Part shown: in pieces, positions 19,227 through 28,327 of the stretch
Numbering within the stretch: position 1 is the stretch's first letter
Layout of the letters: every line of letters begins with the position of its first letter
Assembly (NCBI RefSeq): GCF_003259905.1
Contig: NZ_QLMG01000002.1
Span: forward strand, 62,001-126,000
Length of the DNA: 64,000 bases
Origin: Salipiger aestuarii
Lineage (GTDB): Bacteria > Pseudomonadota > Alphaproteobacteria > Rhodobacterales > Rhodobacteraceae
Direction: 5' to 3'
Position numbers and translations under genes: made by a program
Notes under the pieces: generated by a model
The model's input: only the letters and a program-made list of their open reading frames with translations
Databases searched by the model: none
Told to the model about the DNA's origin: nothing

Positions 19227-20810
19227 ATGACGAACGTGAAGATAGGGACGCCGAAGGAGCTTGCGCATGGTGAGAACCGTGTCGCGATGACGCCCGATTC
19301 GGCGCGCGCGCTGCACAAGCTGGGGCATGAGTGCCTTGTGGAAAGCGGTGCGGGCGCGGCGGCGGGGTTTGCGGATGCGGCCTATGAGGCGGCAGGCGTG
19401 ACGGTGGTGGACAGCGCCGAGGTGCTGTATGCGCAGGCGGATGTGATCGCCAAGGTGCAGCCTCCGAGCGATGCCGAGGTGGACCGGCTGGGGCAGGGCA
19501 AGACGCTGATCTCGTTCTTCTGGCCGGCGGCCAACGAGGCGCTGATGCAGCGCGCCGCCGACACCGGCGCGAGCGTGATCGCCATGGACATGGTGCCGCG
19601 CATCAGCCGGGCGCAAAAGATGGACGCGCTGAGCTCGATGGCCAATATCGCCGGCTATCGCGCGGTGATCGAGGCCGGGAGCAATTTTGGACGTTTCTTC
19701 ACCGGTCAGGTGACGGCGGCAGGCAAGGTGCCGCCCGCCAAGGTGCTGATCGTGGGCGCGGGCGTTGCGGGGCTGGCGGCCATCGGCACGTCGACCTCGC
19801 TTGGCGCGATCACTTATGCGTTCGACGTGCGTCCCGAGGTGGCCGAGCAGGTCGAATCCATGGGGGCGGAATTCGTCTATCTGGATTTCGAGGAAGATCA
19901 GGCGGATGGCGCGGCCACGGGTGGCTATGCGTCGGTGTCCAGCCCCGAATTCCGCGAGGCACAGCTGGCCAAGTTCCGCGAGCTGGCGCCCGAGGTCGAC
20001 ATCGTCATCACCACGGCGCTGATCCCCAACCGTGAGGCGCCCGAGCTGTGGACGCCGGACATGGTGGCCGCGATGAAGCCCGGCAGCGTCATCGTCGATT
20101 TGGCGGCCGAGCGCGGCGGCAATTGCAAGATGACCGTCAAGGATGAAAAGATCGTCACCGACAACGGCGTGACCATCGTTGGCTACACCGATTTCCCCAG
20201 TCGCATGGCGACGCAAAGCTCGACGCTTTATGCCACCAATATCCGCCACATGATGACCGATCTGACGCCGGACAAGGACGGCGTGGTCAATCATAACATG
20301 GACGATGACGTCATCCGCGGCGCCACGATCGCCCATGGCGGCGATGTGACATGGCCGCCACCCCCGCCCAAGACCAAGGCGATCGCGGCGCAAAAGCCCA
20401 AAGAGAAAGCCCCCGAGCTTACGCCCGAGGAAAAACGTGCGGCGGAAACGGCGGCGTTCAAGGCGCAGACTAAAACGCAGGTCACGTTGTTGGCCGTTGG
20501 GGGGGCATTGCTGCTGGCGGTGGGGCTGGTGGCGCCTGCCAGCTTCATGCAGCATTTCGTCGTCTTCGTGCTGTCGGTATTCATCGGCTTTCAGGTGATC
20601 TGGGGCGTGGCGCACAGCCTGCACACGCCGCTGATGGCAGTGACCAATGCGATTTCGTCGATCATCATCCTTGGGGCGCTGATGCAGATCGGATCGGGCA
20701 ACTGGATCGTGATCGTGCTGGCGGCGCTGTCGGTGTTCATGACCGGCATCAACATCTTCGGCGGCTTCATGGTGACACGGCGCATGCTCGCCATGTTCCA
20801 GAAATCGTAA
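19227..20810 (+). CDS. pntA: NAD(P) transhydrogenase subunit alpha
   Basis: 527 residues. With PntB it forms the proton-pumping transhydrogenase that makes NADPH from NADH. The N-terminal NAD-binding domain I (MTNVKIGTPKELAHGENRVA; dinucleotide loop GAGVAGLAAIGTS near residue 175) is followed by a Lys/Pro/Glu linker and four C-terminal transmembrane helices (LLLAVGLVAPASFMQHFV onward), so this is the long two-subunit PntA type. A ribosome site AAGAGGGGG sits directly before ATG. pntB follows 15 bp downstream. Confidence 0.96.
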   Translation: MTNVKIGTPKELAHGENRVAMTPDSARALHKLGHECLVESGAGAAAGFADAAYEAAGVTVVDSAEVLYAQADVIAKVQPPSDAEVDRLGQGKTLISFFWPAANEALMQRAADTGASVIAMDMVPRISRAQKMDALSSMANIAGYRAVIEAGSNFGRFFTGQVTAAGKVPPAKVLIVGAGVAGLAAIGTSTSLGAITYAFDVRPEVAEQVESMGAEFVYLDFEEDQADGAATGGYASVSSPEFREAQLAKFRELAPEVDIVITTALIPNREAPELWTPDMVAAMKPGSVIVDLAAERGGNCKMTVKDEKIVTDNGVTIVGYTDFPSRMATQSSTLYATNIRHMMTDLTPDKDGVVNHNMDDDVIRGATIAHGGDVTWPPPPPKTKAIAAQKPKEKAPELTPEEKRAAETAAFKAQTKTQVTLLAVGGALLLAVGLVAPASFMQHFVVFVLSVFIGFQVIWGVAHSLHTPLMAVTNAISSIIILGALMQIGSGNWIVIVLAALSVFMTGINIFGGFMVTRRMLAMFQKS

Positions 20811-20825
20811 GGGGAGGAGATCGTT

Positions 20826-22247
20826 ATGGAATTCGGATTCACAACGGCGGCCTATGTGGTCGCGGCGGTTCTCTTTATCCTGTCGCTGGGGGGGCTTTCG
20901 GGCCAGGAAAGCGCCAAGCGGGCGGTGTGGTACGGCATCGCGGGCATGGCGCTGGCGGTGTTCGCTACGCTGATCGGCCCCGGATCGGGGCTGTGGCTGC
21001 TGTCGGTCATTCTGATCGCGGCGGGCGGCATCGTGGGCATGTATGTGGCCAAAAAGGTCGAGATGACCGAGATGCCGCAGTTGGTGGCGGCGATGCATTC
21101 GCTGGTCGGTCTGGCGGCGGTGTTCGTGGGCTACAACGCGCATTTCACCATGCGCTCGGTTGCGGGCGGCGGTGAGCCGCATGGCGTCTTCGCCGAACTG
21201 GTGGCGCACAAGGCCCCGGTCGAGCTGAGCATTTTGCAGGTCGAGCTGTTCCTGGGCGTGTTCATCGGGGCGATTACCTTTACCGGGTCGGTCGTGGCCT
21301 ATGGCAAGCTGGCGGGCAAGCTGTCGTCCAAGGCGGAAAAGCTGCCGGGCGGACATATGCTGAACATTGCGGCGGCCGTGATCTCGGTGATCTGCCTGCT
21401 GTGGTACATGGGCTCGGGCGGGTTTTTCCCGCTGCTGCTGATGACGCTGGCGGCGCTGTTCATCGGCTATCACCTGATCATGGGCATCGGTGGCGCGGAC
21501 ATGCCGGTGGTTGTGTCGATGCTGAACTCGTATTCGGGTTGGGCGGCGGCGGCGATCGGCTTTTCGCTTGGCAACGATCTGCTGATCGTGGTGGGCGCGC
21601 TGGTCGGCTCCTCGGGCGCGATCCTGTCGTATATCATGTGCAAGGCGATGAACCGCAGCTTCGTGTCGGTGATTCTGGGCGGCTTTGGCGGCACCTCGGG
21701 GCCGGCGATGGAGGTCGAGGGGGAGCAGATTGCCATCGACGCCGATGGCGTGGCCAGTGCTTTGGACGAGGCTGACAGCGTGGTCATCGTGCCGGGCTAC
21801 GGCATGGCGGTGGCGCAGGCGCAACAGAACGTCGCCGAGCTGACGCGGCGTTTGCGCGCCAAGGGAAAAGAGGTTCGCTTTGCCATCCATCCGGTCGCGG
21901 GCCGTCTGCCGGGGCACATGAACGTGCTGCTGGCCGAGGCCAAGGTGCCCTATGACATCGTGCTGGAAATGGACGAGATCAACGACGATTTCCCGTCCAC
22001 CGACGTGGTGATCGTCATCGGGTCGAACGACATCGTGAACCCCGCCGCGCAGGAAGACCCCAACTCGCCCATCGCCGGCATGCCGGTGCTTGAGGTGTGG
22101 AAGGCCAAGCAGGTGTTCGTATCCAAACGCGGTCAGGGCACCGGCTATTCCGGCATCGAAAACCCGCTGTTCTACAAGGACAACACCCGCATGTTCTATG
22201 GCGATGCAAAGGCATCTCTGGCGGAACTGCTTGGCAGGATCAGCTGA
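20826..22247 (+). CDS. pntB: NAD(P) transhydrogenase subunit beta
   Basis: 473 residues. The N-terminal half is a polytopic membrane domain (about eight or nine helices) and the C-terminal third is the NADP-binding domain III ([59 protein letters not shown]), all diagnostic. A GGGGAGGAG site precedes ATG. The operon pntA-pntB ends at a strong terminator 37 bp after the stop. Confidence 0.96.
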   Translation: MEFGFTTAAYVVAAVLFILSLGGLSGQESAKRAVWYGIAGMALAVFATLIGPGSGLWLLSVILIAAGGIVGMYVAKKVEMTEMPQLVAAMHSLVGLAAVFVGYNAHFTMRSVAGGGEPHGVFAELVAHKAPVELSILQVELFLGVFIGAITFTGSVVAYGKLAGKLSSKAEKLPGGHMLNIAAAVISVICLLWYMGSGGFFPLLLMTLAALFIGYHLIMGIGGADMPVVVSMLNSYSGWAAAAIGFSLGNDLLIVVGALVGSSGAILSYIMCKAMNRSFVSVILGGFGGTSGPAMEVEGEQIAIDADGVASALDEADSVVIVPGYGMAVAQAQQNVAELTRRLRAKGKEVRFAIHPVAGRLPGHMNVLLAEAKVPYDIVLEMDEINDDFPSTDVVIVIGSNDIVNPAAQEDPNSPIAGMPVLEVWKAKQVFVSKRGQGTGYSGIENPLFYKDNTRMFYGDAKASLAELLGRIS

Positions 22248-22283
22248 GAGCGGTGATCTTGCCGGTCCGTTCGGTCCGGTCAT

Positions 22284-22318
22284 GAAAGGCGCGGTGGCGA
22301 AAGGCTGCCGCGCCTTTT
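22284..22318 (+). terminator. Rho-independent terminator of pntAB
   Basis: Perfect 10-bp stem (AAAGGCGCGG at 22285-22294 with CCGCGCCTTT at 22308-22317) around a 13-nt loop, running into TTTTCGTTTGTGTTTT. It separates pntAB from the GTA cluster. Confidence 0.88.
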
Positions 22319-22421
22319 CGTTTGTGTTTTCAGCGTCAAGCGGGGGCTGCGGTCGGTCGGCTTAAGGCCGCATTCTTGTTTATGAACAGTGCCTTATGGA
22401 ATACCGCTCGGTGCAGGAAAT

Positions 22422-22450
22422 TTGACTCGCGGGCGTCGCAAGGGTACCTT
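22422..22450 (+). promoter_or_regulatory. Candidate promoter of the GTA operon
   Basis: TTGACT (22422-22427), a 17-bp spacer and TACCTT (22445-22450), 133 bp upstream of the g1 start and downstream of the pntAB terminator. No protein gene is evident in the 336 bp between pntB and g1. In R. capsulatus GTA expression from this position is activated by GafA and the CtrA network; whether that holds here is inference. Confidence 0.45.
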
Positions 22451-22583
22451 TCCCCATGCTGGACGCACAAGGACGACCGCCCGCAGGAACAGGCGCCTGC
22501 GGACAATAACGTCATGTCCCGCATTTCGGACGGAGACCAACAAAAAGGACAAAAAGTCCGTACAGGTTAGAAAGGTATCGAGC

Positions 22584-22925
22584 ATGATCCTCATCCACCT
22601 CGAAGAAGACATGACGCGGCTCGAAGACGAGCGCGAGCATATCGTCGAAGTTCTCAAGGAGCTTGGCGAGGAAATCAGACGCCTCAAGGCGCAGATCGAG
22701 GAGGGGGAAGCCACATCGAAGACGGAGACGGGCAAATTGATGAGCGACGTGCGCTACTGGATGCGCGCGTCCCATGAAACGGAGGCGCAGATCGCCAATG
22801 TCAGACGAAAGCAGAAAGGGCTTGCCGGAGACTGGGCCCTTGATCTTGAACGCGCCCGCGATGAGATCGGGTGCCGCATGGCTCGCCTCCGCCGGTGCTG
22901 CGGTGCGGGAACAATTCCTGAATGA
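22584..22925 (+). CDS. GTA g1: small terminase (TerS)
   Basis: 113 residues. In R. capsulatus the gene at this position encodes the small terminase, which regulates DNA packaging by the large subunit. The sequence is a charged coiled-coil protein (LEEDMTRLEDEREHIVEVLKELGEEIRRLKAQIEEGE) followed by a second helical part (DVRYWMRASHETEAQIANVRRKQKG), and no helix-turn-helix stands out, in line with GTA packaging being non-specific. ATG 22584 is chosen at the start of the coiled coil; the longer open frame upstream is basic and non-conserved in character. It overlaps g2 by over 100 bp if g2 starts at 22798. Confidence 0.82.
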   Translation: MILIHLEEDMTRLEDEREHIVEVLKELGEEIRRLKAQIEEGEATSKTETGKLMSDVRYWMRASHETEAQIANVRRKQKGLAGDWALDLERARDEIGCRMARLRRCCGAGTIPE

Positions 22926-24207
22926 GATGACGGAGGGGGAGTGCCTTGCGCTCCCCTTTCTGTTCGAGTTCTGGGCGATGGAACACCAGTTGCCCCCGGC
23001 GGGTGACTGGCGGTCCTGGGTCATCATGGGTGGTCGCGGCGCGGGGAAAACCCGCGCCGGGGCCGAATGGGTACGGTCGTGCGTCGAGGGCGCGCTTCCG
23101 CTGTCGCCGGGGCGGTGCAAGCGGGTCGCGCTGATCGGCGAGACCATGGATCAGGTGCGCGAGGTGATGATCTTTGGGGAATCGGGCATCATGAATTGCT
23201 CGCCGCCCGATCGGCGCCCCGAGTGGCAGGCCACGCGGCGCTGCCTTGTCTGGCCGAACGGGGCAGAGGCGATGGTGTTTTCCGCGCATGACCCCGAAGG
23301 GCTGCGCGGGCCGCAATTCGATGCGGCCTGGGTGGACGAGCTGGCTAAATGGAAAAAGGCACGCGACACCTGGGACATGCTGCAATTTGCGCTGCGCCTT
23401 GGCGCGCATCCGCAGGTTTGCGTCACGACGACTCCGCGCAATATCGGCATTCTGAAGGAATTGTTGGAATTGCCGTCGACGGTGGTGACACGCGCCAGGA
23501 CCGAAGCGAACCGGGCCAACCTTGCCGACAGTTTTCTGGAAGAAGTGCGCGCGCGCTACGGCAATTCGCGGCTGGCCAAACAGGAACTGGACGGCATCCT
23601 TGTCACGGACGTGGATGGCGCGCTGTGGACGCATGAGGTGCTGGAGAGGGCGCAGACGCTGAAGGTGCCCAAGGAATTCGATCGTATCGTCGTGGCGGTT
23701 GATCCGCCCGCGGGCGAGGGCAAGGCGGCGGATGCCTGCGGTATCGTCGTCGCGGGCGTGGTCTGCGACGGGCCGCCGCAATCATGGCGGGCCTGGGTGC
23801 TGGAGGATGCAACGGTGCAGGGCACCTCCCCCACCGGCTGGGCGCAGGCGGCGGCGGATGCGTTTGATCGCTGGCAGGCGGACCGGGTGGTCGCCGAGGT
23901 CAACCAGGGCGGGGCCATGGTGGAATCGGTGCTGCGGCAGGTCGCGCCGCAGATCGCTTTGCGCAAGGTTCATGCCACGCGGGGCAAATCCGCGCGGGCC
24001 GAGCCGGTGGCCGCGCTTTACGAGCAGGGCCGGATCGGTCATGCGGGGGCGTTTGTCGAGCTCGAGGAACAGATGGGCCTGATGACCGGCGCGGGGTTCG
24101 AGGGGCAGGGATCGCCCGACCGCGTCGATGCGCTGGTCTGGGCGCTGACCGAACTGGTGGTCGATTCACAGGCGGGGCACCGGCGGCCCGGCATGCGGAT
24201 CATCTGA
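22798..24207 (+). CDS. GTA g2: large terminase (TerL)
   Basis: 469 residues from ATG 22798. Packaging ATPase and nuclease that fills the GTA head with host DNA. Walker A is GGRGAGKT at residues 78-85, Walker B VDELAKW follows, then motif III-like VCVTTTPRN; the C-terminal RNase H-like nuclease half has IVVAVDPPAGEGKAADACG and the later acidic segment SPDRVDALVWAL. Start is uncertain: ATG 22858 would reduce the overlap with g1. It is followed by a convergent GNAT gene 36 bp away, so its transcript may not run freely into g3. Confidence 0.94.
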   Translation: MSDESRKGLPETGPLILNAPAMRSGAAWLASAGAAVREQFLNEMTEGECLALPFLFEFWAMEHQLPPAGDWRSWVIMGGRGAGKTRAGAEWVRSCVEGALPLSPGRCKRVALIGETMDQVREVMIFGESGIMNCSPPDRRPEWQATRRCLVWPNGAEAMVFSAHDPEGLRGPQFDAAWVDELAKWKKARDTWDMLQFALRLGAHPQVCVTTTPRNIGILKELLELPSTVVTRARTEANRANLADSFLEEVRARYGNSRLAKQELDGILVTDVDGALWTHEVLERAQTLKVPKEFDRIVVAVDPPAGEGKAADACGIVVAGVVCDGPPQSWRAWVLEDATVQGTSPTGWAQAAADAFDRWQADRVVAEVNQGGAMVESVLRQVAPQIALRKVHATRGKSARAEPVAALYEQGRIGHAGAFVELEEQMGLMTGAGFEGQGSPDRVDALVWALTELVVDSQAGHRRPGMRII

Positions 24208-24243
24208 GCGTGACACCATGGGTCCGGGCGGAAACGTCCGGGC

Positions 24244-24720
24244 CTACAAGTCCTTGCGCATGTCGAAATTCGCAAGGGCCACGCCGCGGCGGACGATGCT
24301 GACTTCTGCGATGACCTTGAAACCGTGACGTTCGAAAAACGGGCGCGCGGCGCGGCTGACACTGGATGTCATCGCCCGTGCGCCGCCTGCACGGGCGATG
24401 CGCGTCAACGCCTCTAGCAGCTCTGCCCCGATGCCGTGCCCCGCGAAAGCGGGCCGCACGAAGGCCAGGTCGATATGACCCGGTGCCTGCAGGGTCATGT
24501 ACCCCACCGCGTCCCCGCTGACCTCTGCCATCAGGCCCACCGATTCGCCCACGCGGTCGCGCCAGCGTTCCGGGTCGGGCTTTGGTCCGACCCAGGCGAT
24601 GCGTTCGGCTTCGCTGTAATGGGCGGTCGTGCCGTTCAGCACCGCATCGCGAAAGATGTCGGCCACGGTGTCGGCGTCGTCGGACAACAGGGGGCGCAGG
24701 GTCGGGGTGTCGGTCTTCAT
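24244..24720 (-). CDS. GNAT N-acetyltransferase inserted in the GTA cluster
   Basis: 158 residues, one GNAT domain: N-terminal LRPLLSDDADTVADIF, the central VGYMTLQAPGHIDLAFVRPAFAGHGIGAELLEAL with the acetyl-CoA loop (AGHGIGAELL in place of the Q/RxxGxG/A consensus), and RPFFERHGFKVI. It acetylates an unknown amine or N-terminus. It is the only minus-strand gene between g1 and g15, convergent with g2 and divergent from g3, and would require g3-g15 either to be read through its antisense or to use a separate promoter in 24721-24965. Confidence 0.88.
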   Translation of the reverse strand: MKTDTPTLRPLLSDDADTVADIFRDAVLNGTTAHYSEAERIAWVGPKPDPERWRDRVGESVGLMAEVSGDAVGYMTLQAPGHIDLAFVRPAFAGHGIGAELLEALTRIARAGGARAMTSSVSRAARPFFERHGFKVIAEVSIVRRGVALANFDMRKDL

Positions 24721-24965
24721 CGATGTTCTCGGGCTGTGCTCGGGGCGGGGCGGTATCCCGTCGTATCCCGAAAGCCTACCGGGCGGATTCGCAACGAGCT
24801 AGGGCTTTGGCTGCATAGCTGCCTTTCGCGTGCATGGGCTGGGCGTTGCGCGCCCGGCGCGCGGTGCCGCCAGAGCGAATTAACTTCCAATTCATAGTGT
24901 GTGTCTCGAACGAACGCGATGCGGACCCGGGGCGGTCCGGGGAACGAAGCAAGGAGCGCCAGCCG

Positions 24966-26168
24966 ATGGTATTCGATTTTCTGCGAGGCAACCGCAACGA
25001 AGACGCCGCGTCCGCGACGGCGCCCGAGGCCAAGGCGTCGGCCACCGGGCCTTTGGTGGCCTATGCGACGGCGGGCCGGGTGGCCTGGACGCCGCGCGAC
25101 TCTGGCTCGCTGACGCGTCAGGGGTTTTCGGGCAACCCGGTGGGGTTTCGCGCGGTCAAGCTGATCGCCGAAGCCGCAGCGGCGCTGCCGCTGGTGTTGC
25201 AGGACGATTGCGAGCGATATGCACAGCATCCGCTGCTGTCTCTGGTCACCGCGCCCAACGCGGCGCAGGGCAAGGCCGAGCTGTTCGAAGCGCTTTACGG
25301 ACATCTGCTGCTGTCGGGCGACGCCTATATCGAGGCGGTCTGCGCCGAGGCGGGTCTTCCGGTCGAACTGCATGTGCTGCGGTCGGACCGGATGCGGGTG
25401 ATCCCTGGCGCCGATGGCTGGCCGGTGGCTTATGACTACATGGTCGACGGTCGCCGCCATCGTTTCGATGCCTCGGGGCCGGTGCCGCCGGTATGCCATG
25501 TGCGGGCGTTTCATCCGCAGGACGATCACTACGGGCTGTCGCCGTTTCAGGCCGCGGCGCAGGCGGTGGATGTGCACAACAGCGCCAGCCGCTGGTCCAA
25601 GGGGCTGCTGGACAACGCGGCGCGCCCGTCCGGCGCCATCGTATGGAACGGCGCCGACGGTCAGGGCACCATGTCGACCGAGCAGTTCGAGCGGCTGCGC
25701 GACGAGATGGAAAGCCTGCACCAGGGCGCGCGCAATGCGGGCCGTCCGATGCTGCTGGAAGGCGGGCTGGACTGGAAACCGATGGGCTTTTCGCCCTCGG
25801 ACATGGAATTTCAGAAGACCAAGGAATCCGCCGCGCGGGAAATCGCGGTGGCCTTCGGGGTGCCGCCGATGCTGCTGGGTATTCCCGGCGAGGCGACTTT
25901 TGCGAATTATCAGGAGGCGCATCGCGCCTTCTACCGGCTCACCGTGTTGCCGCTGGCGACGCGCGTGACGGCGGCGGTGGGGCGCTGGCTGTCGACGCAT
26001 CTGGGAGAGCATGTCGAGCTGAAGCCCGACCTTGACCAGGTGCCGGCGCTGGCCAGCGAGCGTGACGCGCAATGGGCGCGCGTGGCGCAGGCGGATTTCC
26101 TCACCGCCGCGGAAAAGCGCCGGATGCTTGGTCTGCCGGATATTCCCAAGGAGGATGACGGTGAGTGA
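24966..26168 (+). CDS. GTA g3: HK97-type portal protein
   Basis: 400 residues. The dodecameric portal at the head vertex through which DNA enters and leaves. Family features: GNPVGFRAVKLIAEAAAALPL, HPLLSLVTAPNA, LLSGDAYIEAV, YGLSPFQAAAQAVDVHN and the C-terminal FGVPPMLLGIPGEATFANYQEAHRAF. ATG 24966 has AAGGAGCGCC upstream; a longer in-frame leader from 24834 is rejected. The 245 bp before it contain a small inverted repeat GAATT/AATTC (24877-24893) in a locally AT-rich patch. Confidence 0.93.
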   Translation: MVFDFLRGNRNEDAASATAPEAKASATGPLVAYATAGRVAWTPRDSGSLTRQGFSGNPVGFRAVKLIAEAAAALPLVLQDDCERYAQHPLLSLVTAPNAAQGKAELFEALYGHLLLSGDAYIEAVCAEAGLPVELHVLRSDRMRVIPGADGWPVAYDYMVDGRRHRFDASGPVPPVCHVRAFHPQDDHYGLSPFQAAAQAVDVHNSASRWSKGLLDNAARPSGAIVWNGADGQGTMSTEQFERLRDEMESLHQGARNAGRPMLLEGGLDWKPMGFSPSDMEFQKTKESAAREIAVAFGVPPMLLGIPGEATFANYQEAHRAFYRLTVLPLATRVTAAVGRWLSTHLGEHVELKPDLDQVPALASERDAQWARVAQADFLTAAEKRRMLGLPDIPKEDDGE

Positions 26169-26388
26169 CCGGCGTATCGAATTCGAACCCTTTGCCTGCG
26201 CGCCGGCGCTGAAGCTGGAAGCGCATGAACGGGTCAGCCTGTTGCAGACCGAGGCGTTGAACGCGCGCATCGACCGGCTGGAACTGATGCTGGAGCGGGT
26301 CGAACGCAGGCTCTGGCTTGCGGTCTACGGAGTGGCGGCGGTGACATTGTCACAGGCATTTGTCGAGTTGATGTCGGTCGCCCGATGA
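26161..26388 (+). CDS. GTA g3.5: small coiled-coil membrane-type protein
   Basis: 75 residues from GTG 26161, overlapping the end of g3 by 8 bp. A helical stretch rich in Leu/Arg/Glu (LNARIDRLELMLERVERR) is followed by a hydrophobic segment (LWLAVYGVAAVTLSQAFVEL). R. capsulatus GTA has a small gene at the same place (g3.5) of unclear role. It is followed by g4 after 23 bp. Confidence 0.75.
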   Translation: MSDRRIEFEPFACAPALKLEAHERVSLLQTEALNARIDRLELMLERVERRLWLAVYGVAAVTLSQAFVELMSVAR

Positions 26389-26411
26389 GCGGATTTCGGA
26401 AAGGAACGGGA

Positions 26412-26951
26412 ATGGACCTGGAACACAAGTTTTGCCGCTTTGATGCGGAGGTCGTCGTAGAGGGCGCGAAGATCGAAGGCTATGCCTCGCTGTTCGGGGC
26501 CTGCGACCAGGGCGGCGACGTGGTCGCGCCCGGCGCCTATGCCGGGTCGCTCAAGCGGCTGGCGGGCGAGGGGCGCGCGGTCAAGATGCTGTGGCAGCAC
26601 GACCCCGCCCAGCCGATCGGCATCTGGGACGAGGTGCGCGAGGACGGCAAGGGCCTGTATGTGCGCGGCCGTTTGCTGGACAGCGTTGAAAAGGGCCGCG
26701 AGGCCGCCGCGCTGATCGCTGCCGGTGCCATCGACGGTCTGTCGATCGGCTATCGCACCGTCAGGGCGGCGAAGGATGACAAGGGGCGCAGGCTTCTTAA
26801 GGAACTGGAACTTTGGGAGGTGTCGCTTGTGACCTTCCCGATGCTTCCCAGTGCGCGTGTGGCGGCCAAGGGCGAGACCCCCGAGGATGCCATCATGCGT
26901 GAGCTGGCGCAGGCGCTCGAGGGCGCGCGCCTGGACCTGGCGGGCGTTTGA
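26412..26951 (+). CDS. GTA g4: HK97-type prohead protease
   Basis: 179 residues (family U35-like herpesvirus-protease fold). It removes the N-terminal delta domain of the capsid protein during maturation. Visible: YASLFGACDQGGDVVAPGAY, the catalytic His in MLWQHDPAQPIG and the catalytic Ser in AGAIDGLSIGYRT, then ELWEVSLVTFPM. ATG 26412 is preceded by AAGGAACGGG. It lies immediately before the capsid gene, as in HK97-like phages. Confidence 0.92.
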   Translation: MDLEHKFCRFDAEVVVEGAKIEGYASLFGACDQGGDVVAPGAYAGSLKRLAGEGRAVKMLWQHDPAQPIGIWDEVREDGKGLYVRGRLLDSVEKGREAAALIAAGAIDGLSIGYRTVRAAKDDKGRRLLKELELWEVSLVTFPMLPSARVAAKGETPEDAIMRELAQALEGARLDLAGV

Positions 26952-26981
26952 CGCGCGTCTAACACGAACGGGATCGAGACT

Positions 26982-28166
26982 ATGAGCAACTCCGAGACTG
27001 TTTCTCGGACCGGGGAAGATCTGACCCCGGTCGCCCGGGTGAGCGCCGCAATGTCGGGGCTTGTCGGGGATATCAAGGCCTTGCAGGCCGACTTTCAGGT
27101 GAAGCTTCATAAACAGGAAGAGCGACTGACCATGCTTGACGCAAAAATGACGACCTCTCGCGCGCGCCCTGCGCTGGCCACTTCGGCTGAGCACGATGCC
27201 CCCCACCAGAAGGCGTTCGACGCCTATCTGCGCACCGGCGACGATGACGGGCTGCGCGGCCTTGCCCTGGAAGGCAAGGGCATGTCCACCACCGTGGCGG
27301 GCGACGGCGGCTATCTTGTCGATCCCGTGACCTCGGATACCGTGAAATCGGTGCTTGACAGCACCGCGTCGATCCGCGCCATCGCGTCGGTCGTGACGGT
27401 CGAGGCGACATCGTATGACGTGCTGATCGACCAGGGCGAAACGGGGGCCGGCTGGGCGGACGAGATCGCGGGATCTTCGGAAACCGGAACGCCGACCATC
27501 GACCGCATCTCGATCAAGCTGCACGAGTTGTCGGCGATGCCCAAGGCCAGCCAGCGTTTGCTGGATGACAGCGCGTTCGACATCGAGACCTGGCTTGCGG
27601 GCCGCGTTGCGGACAAGTTCAGCCGTGCCGAGGCGTCCGCGTTCATCAACGGTGACGGTGTCGACAAGCCCATGGGCATCCTGTCGCATCCGGCGGTCGA
27701 CAACGAGGTCTGGGCCTGGGGCAACATCGGCTATGTGCCATCGGGCGTGGATGGCGACATCGGCGGCGGCGATCCGATCATTGATCTGGTCTATGCGCTG
27801 GGTGCCGAATACCGCGCCAAGGCGTCGTTTGTGATGAACTCGAAGACCGCTGGCGCGCTGCGCAAGCTCAAGGATGCGGATGGCCGTCACCTGTGGTCCG
27901 ACGGTCTGGCCGCCGCGCAGCCCGCGCGACTGCTCGGCTACCCCGTGCTGGTCTGCGAGGACATGCCCGAGGTCGGCACCGGCGCCGATGCCATCGCCTT
28001 TGGCGACTTCTCGGCCGGCTACACCATCGCCGAGCGTCCGGACCTGCGCGTTCTGCGCGACCCGTTCAGCGCCAAGCCGCACGTCCTGTTTTATGCCACC
28101 AAGCGCGTGGGCGGCGACGTGAGCGACTTCGCGGCGATCAAGCTGCTGCGCTGCGCCACGGCCTGA
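26982..28166 (+). CDS. GTA g5: HK97-fold major capsid protein
   Basis: 394 residues. The N-terminal ~100 residues form the helical delta/scaffold domain (IKALQADFQVKLHKQEERLTML) cleaved by g4; the mature capsid begins near the GLRGLALEGKGMSTTVAGDGGYLVD region. Core HK97 features: VGDG-like GDGGYLVDPVTSDTV, INGDGVDKPMGILSHP, FVMNSKTAGALRKLKD, LLGYPVLVCEDMPEV. A strong hairpin stands just behind its stop (28184-28203). Confidence 0.94.
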   Translation: MSNSETVSRTGEDLTPVARVSAAMSGLVGDIKALQADFQVKLHKQEERLTMLDAKMTTSRARPALATSAEHDAPHQKAFDAYLRTGDDDGLRGLALEGKGMSTTVAGDGGYLVDPVTSDTVKSVLDSTASIRAIASVVTVEATSYDVLIDQGETGAGWADEIAGSSETGTPTIDRISIKLHELSAMPKASQRLLDDSAFDIETWLAGRVADKFSRAEASAFINGDGVDKPMGILSHPAVDNEVWAWGNIGYVPSGVDGDIGGGDPIIDLVYALGAEYRAKASFVMNSKTAGALRKLKDADGRHLWSDGLAAAQPARLLGYPVLVCEDMPEVGTGADAIAFGDFSAGYTIAERPDLRVLRDPFSAKPHVLFYATKRVGGDVSDFAAIKLLRCATA

Positions 28167-28183
28167 ACCTGAAGCGGACATGG

Positions 28184-28203
28184 GGGCAGGGTGACCTGCC
28201 CCT
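28184..28203 (+). promoter_or_regulatory. Stem-loop after the capsid gene
   Basis: Perfect 8-bp GC stem GGGGCAGG/CCTGCCCC with GTGA loop, 17 bp after the g5 stop, in the only sizeable gap (161 bp) of the g3-g15 run. No T tract follows, so it is more likely an mRNA 3-prime stabiliser, RNase processing barrier or partial terminator than a full terminator. A second, weaker stem (TCCGG 28287-28291 with CCGGA 28302-28306) lies before g6. Confidence 0.55.
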
Positions 28204-28327
28204 GTGGGGCGCGCGTCGCGGCGGTCGCGTTGTCCAGCTGCTCCCCTCCGTCCGAGCAACGTGAGCGGCGCGCGCCCAACCTGGCCTCCGGACCCTTTGG
28301 CCCGGACGAGGATAGCGGAGAAAGAGA

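Noticed and set aside
19020-22283. A 1087-codon open frame on the minus strand opposite pntA and pntB
   Set aside because: It is antisense to two unmistakable genes and its translation is His/Arg/Asp-rich with no domain; long antisense frames are expected at this GC content.
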